A DNA stretch of 5,963 nucleotides from the NCBI GenBank assembly GCA_023380995.1, contig JAMCTD010000018.1, positions 411 through 6,373 of the forward strand. Direction: 5' to 3'. The position numbers and the translations under genes are program-made. Origin of the DNA: Patescibacteria group bacterium. GTDB taxonomy: Bacteria; Patescibacteria; Microgenomatia; Daviesbacterales; UBA10151. Shown piece after piece: positions 4,870-5,963 of this stretch. Each line of letters opens with the position of its first letter. Positions within the stretch are counted from its first letter, which is position 1. The notes under the pieces were generated by a model. It saw only the letters and a program-made list of their open reading frames with translations. It was not told the DNA's origin and ran no database searches.

Positions 4870-5963
4870 GACTCAAACTCTTGAAGAAATCTACAATGCC
4901 GGATTAAGATTTCTGGAGCCGCTAACTTTTGAAAAAACATATAAAATAGTGGCTGAGGAAGCCAGGAGGTTAGTACAGGCTGATTCTGTTTCTATACACT
5001 TAAAACAAAAAAACGAGCTTAAGAGGGTATATGCCTCATCACCTACCCTTTATGCTGTTAAATCCCGCAAAAGAGGATTCATCTACCAAACTTATAAAAG
5101 CCATCAACCTTTAACTGTTTGCAAGAAACAGGTGGTGGAAGCCCATCCCGAACTGAAAACCACTAAAATACAATCCTGGGCGCTTATTCCTTTATCTTAT
5201 CTTAACCAGGCAGTAGGTGTCCTGACTATCCAATCACATGAAGAGAAGTACTTTGACGACAAAAAAATGAAGATTCTAAACCTCTTTGCCTCTATGGCTT
5301 CCTTGGCAATCAGGAAAGCCCAACTTTATGCTGAAGCACAAAAGGCGCTTCAAAACAGGGATCTGTTTATCTCGATGGCTGCGCACGAACTCCGCACCCC
5401 AGTCACCACTATTTATGGATATACCCAACTCCTGTATAACAAACTTGGGAAAAAGAAAGGCTTAGAAGCAAGGTGGATTAAAGCCCTTCATCATGAAACC
5501 CACTGTTTATCCGCTTTAGTTAAGGAACTTTTGGAGACAGCACATATTAAGTCAGGAAAATTGCACTACACTTTTCAGGAATATTCTTTCCGTAAAATTG
5601 TTAAAACAGCGGTGGGGAACTTTAAGTTCAACCACCCTGAGCAGGAAGTTGTCTTTGAAGATCTTTTGGGTAAGAAAAAAGATATGATTATTGTAGACCA
5701 CGATAAACTGATACAAGCCATCATTAATATTTTGGATAACGCAGTAAAATTCTCACCTCTGCATACCAAAATTACTATCAGACTACTAGTTAAATCTCAA
5801 AATTATACTCTGCAAATAATTGACCAAGGCAAAGGAATCTCCAAAGAAGATTTACCAAATATCTTCGATGTATACTATAAGAGTAAGGATACTAGCATCC
5901 CGGGTATGGGCTTAGGGCTATTTCTTTGTAAAAACATCATTGAAGCGCACAGAGGATCAATTC
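4868..5963 (+). CDS. GAF-domain sensor histidine kinase, cytosolic (right end missing)
   Basis: This is a two-component sensor kinase that would autophosphorylate on histidine and pass the phosphate to an unseen response regulator. The 365 residues in the window contain a GAF sensor domain (about 12-152, with WALIPLSYLNQAVGVLTIQS as its central strands), a HisKA dimerisation domain with H-box MAAHELRTPVTTI (phosphoacceptor His173), and HATPase_c with N-box NILDNAVKFSP (287-297), G1 DQGKGIS (Asp319), F-box IFDVYYK and G2 GMGLGLFLCKNIIEA (346-360). There is no membrane segment or signal peptide, so it senses something internal; the GAF ligand cannot be predicted. The frame is open through the right edge and only the last strands of the ATPase domain seem to be absent. 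The ATG at 4868 is the first ATG of the frame; an in-frame stop lies at 4829-4831 and TTG 4841 is the only clear alternative start. It is divergent from the HAD gene and shares its control region. Confidence 0.93.
   Translation, partial: MTQTLEEIYNAGLRFLEPLTFEKTYKIVAEEARRLVQADSVSIHLKQKNELKRVYASSPTLYAVKSRKRGFIYQTYKSHQPLTVCKKQVVEAHPELKTTKIQSWALIPLSYLNQAVGVLTIQSHEEKYFDDKKMKILNLFASMASLAIRKAQLYAEAQKALQNRDLFISMAAHELRTPVTTIYGYTQLLYNKLGKKKGLEARWIKALHHETHCLSALVKELLETAHIKSGKLHYTFQEYSFRKIVKTAVGNFKFNHPEQEVVFEDLLGKKKDMIIVDHDKLIQAIINILDNAVKFSPLHTKITIRLLVKSQNYTLQIIDQGKGISKEDLPNIFDVYYKSKDTSIPGMGLGLFLCKNIIEAHRGSI

Noticed and set aside
5575..5769. Minus-strand open frame of 64 codons opposite the kinase ATPase domain
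   Set aside because: It is antisense to conserved HisKA/HATPase motifs and has no features of its own.

Overview
The window looks like a piece of an AT-rich bacterial chromosome (GC roughly 40% by eye). The short intergenic spaces, the near absence of Shine-Dalgarno sites before the minus-strand genes, TTG/GTG starts and small compact proteins would suit a Patescibacteria/CPR (Microgenomates-like) genome. That placement is an inference, not something the sequence proves.

Layout, left to right. (1) Bases 1-329 hold the end of a plus-strand reading frame for a beta-rich, Fn3/Ig-like protein. It is probably the tail of a larger gene that changes frame near base 90. (2) Bases 336-3929 on the minus strand encode UvrB, the nucleotide excision repair helicase, interrupted in frame by a 540-residue intein (2178-3797). 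The intein sits exactly inside the Walker A motif, between the lysine and the threonine of GSGK|T. It carries intact-looking splicing blocks, a two-motif LAGLIDADG homing endonuclease and an added XRE-like helix-turn-helix domain. Removing it restores a 657-residue UvrB of normal length. (3) Bases 3930-4015 are a short spacer with a TATAAT box very close to the uvrB start. (4) Bases 4016-4750 on the minus strand encode a HAD-superfamily phosphatase resembling 5'(3')-deoxyribonucleotidases. (5) Bases 4751-4867 are a divergent control region with two inverted repeats, one touching each flanking gene start. (6) From 4868 to the right edge is a soluble GAF-HisKA-HATPase sensor histidine kinase, cut off just after its G2 box.

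How the genes relate. The HAD gene and uvrB point the same way, 86 bases apart, but uvrB seems to have its own promoter. The kinase is divergent from the HAD gene and shares its control region. The main point of interest is the intein: unspliced UvrB has a split ATP-binding loop and should be inactive, so excision repair in this organism would depend on protein splicing.
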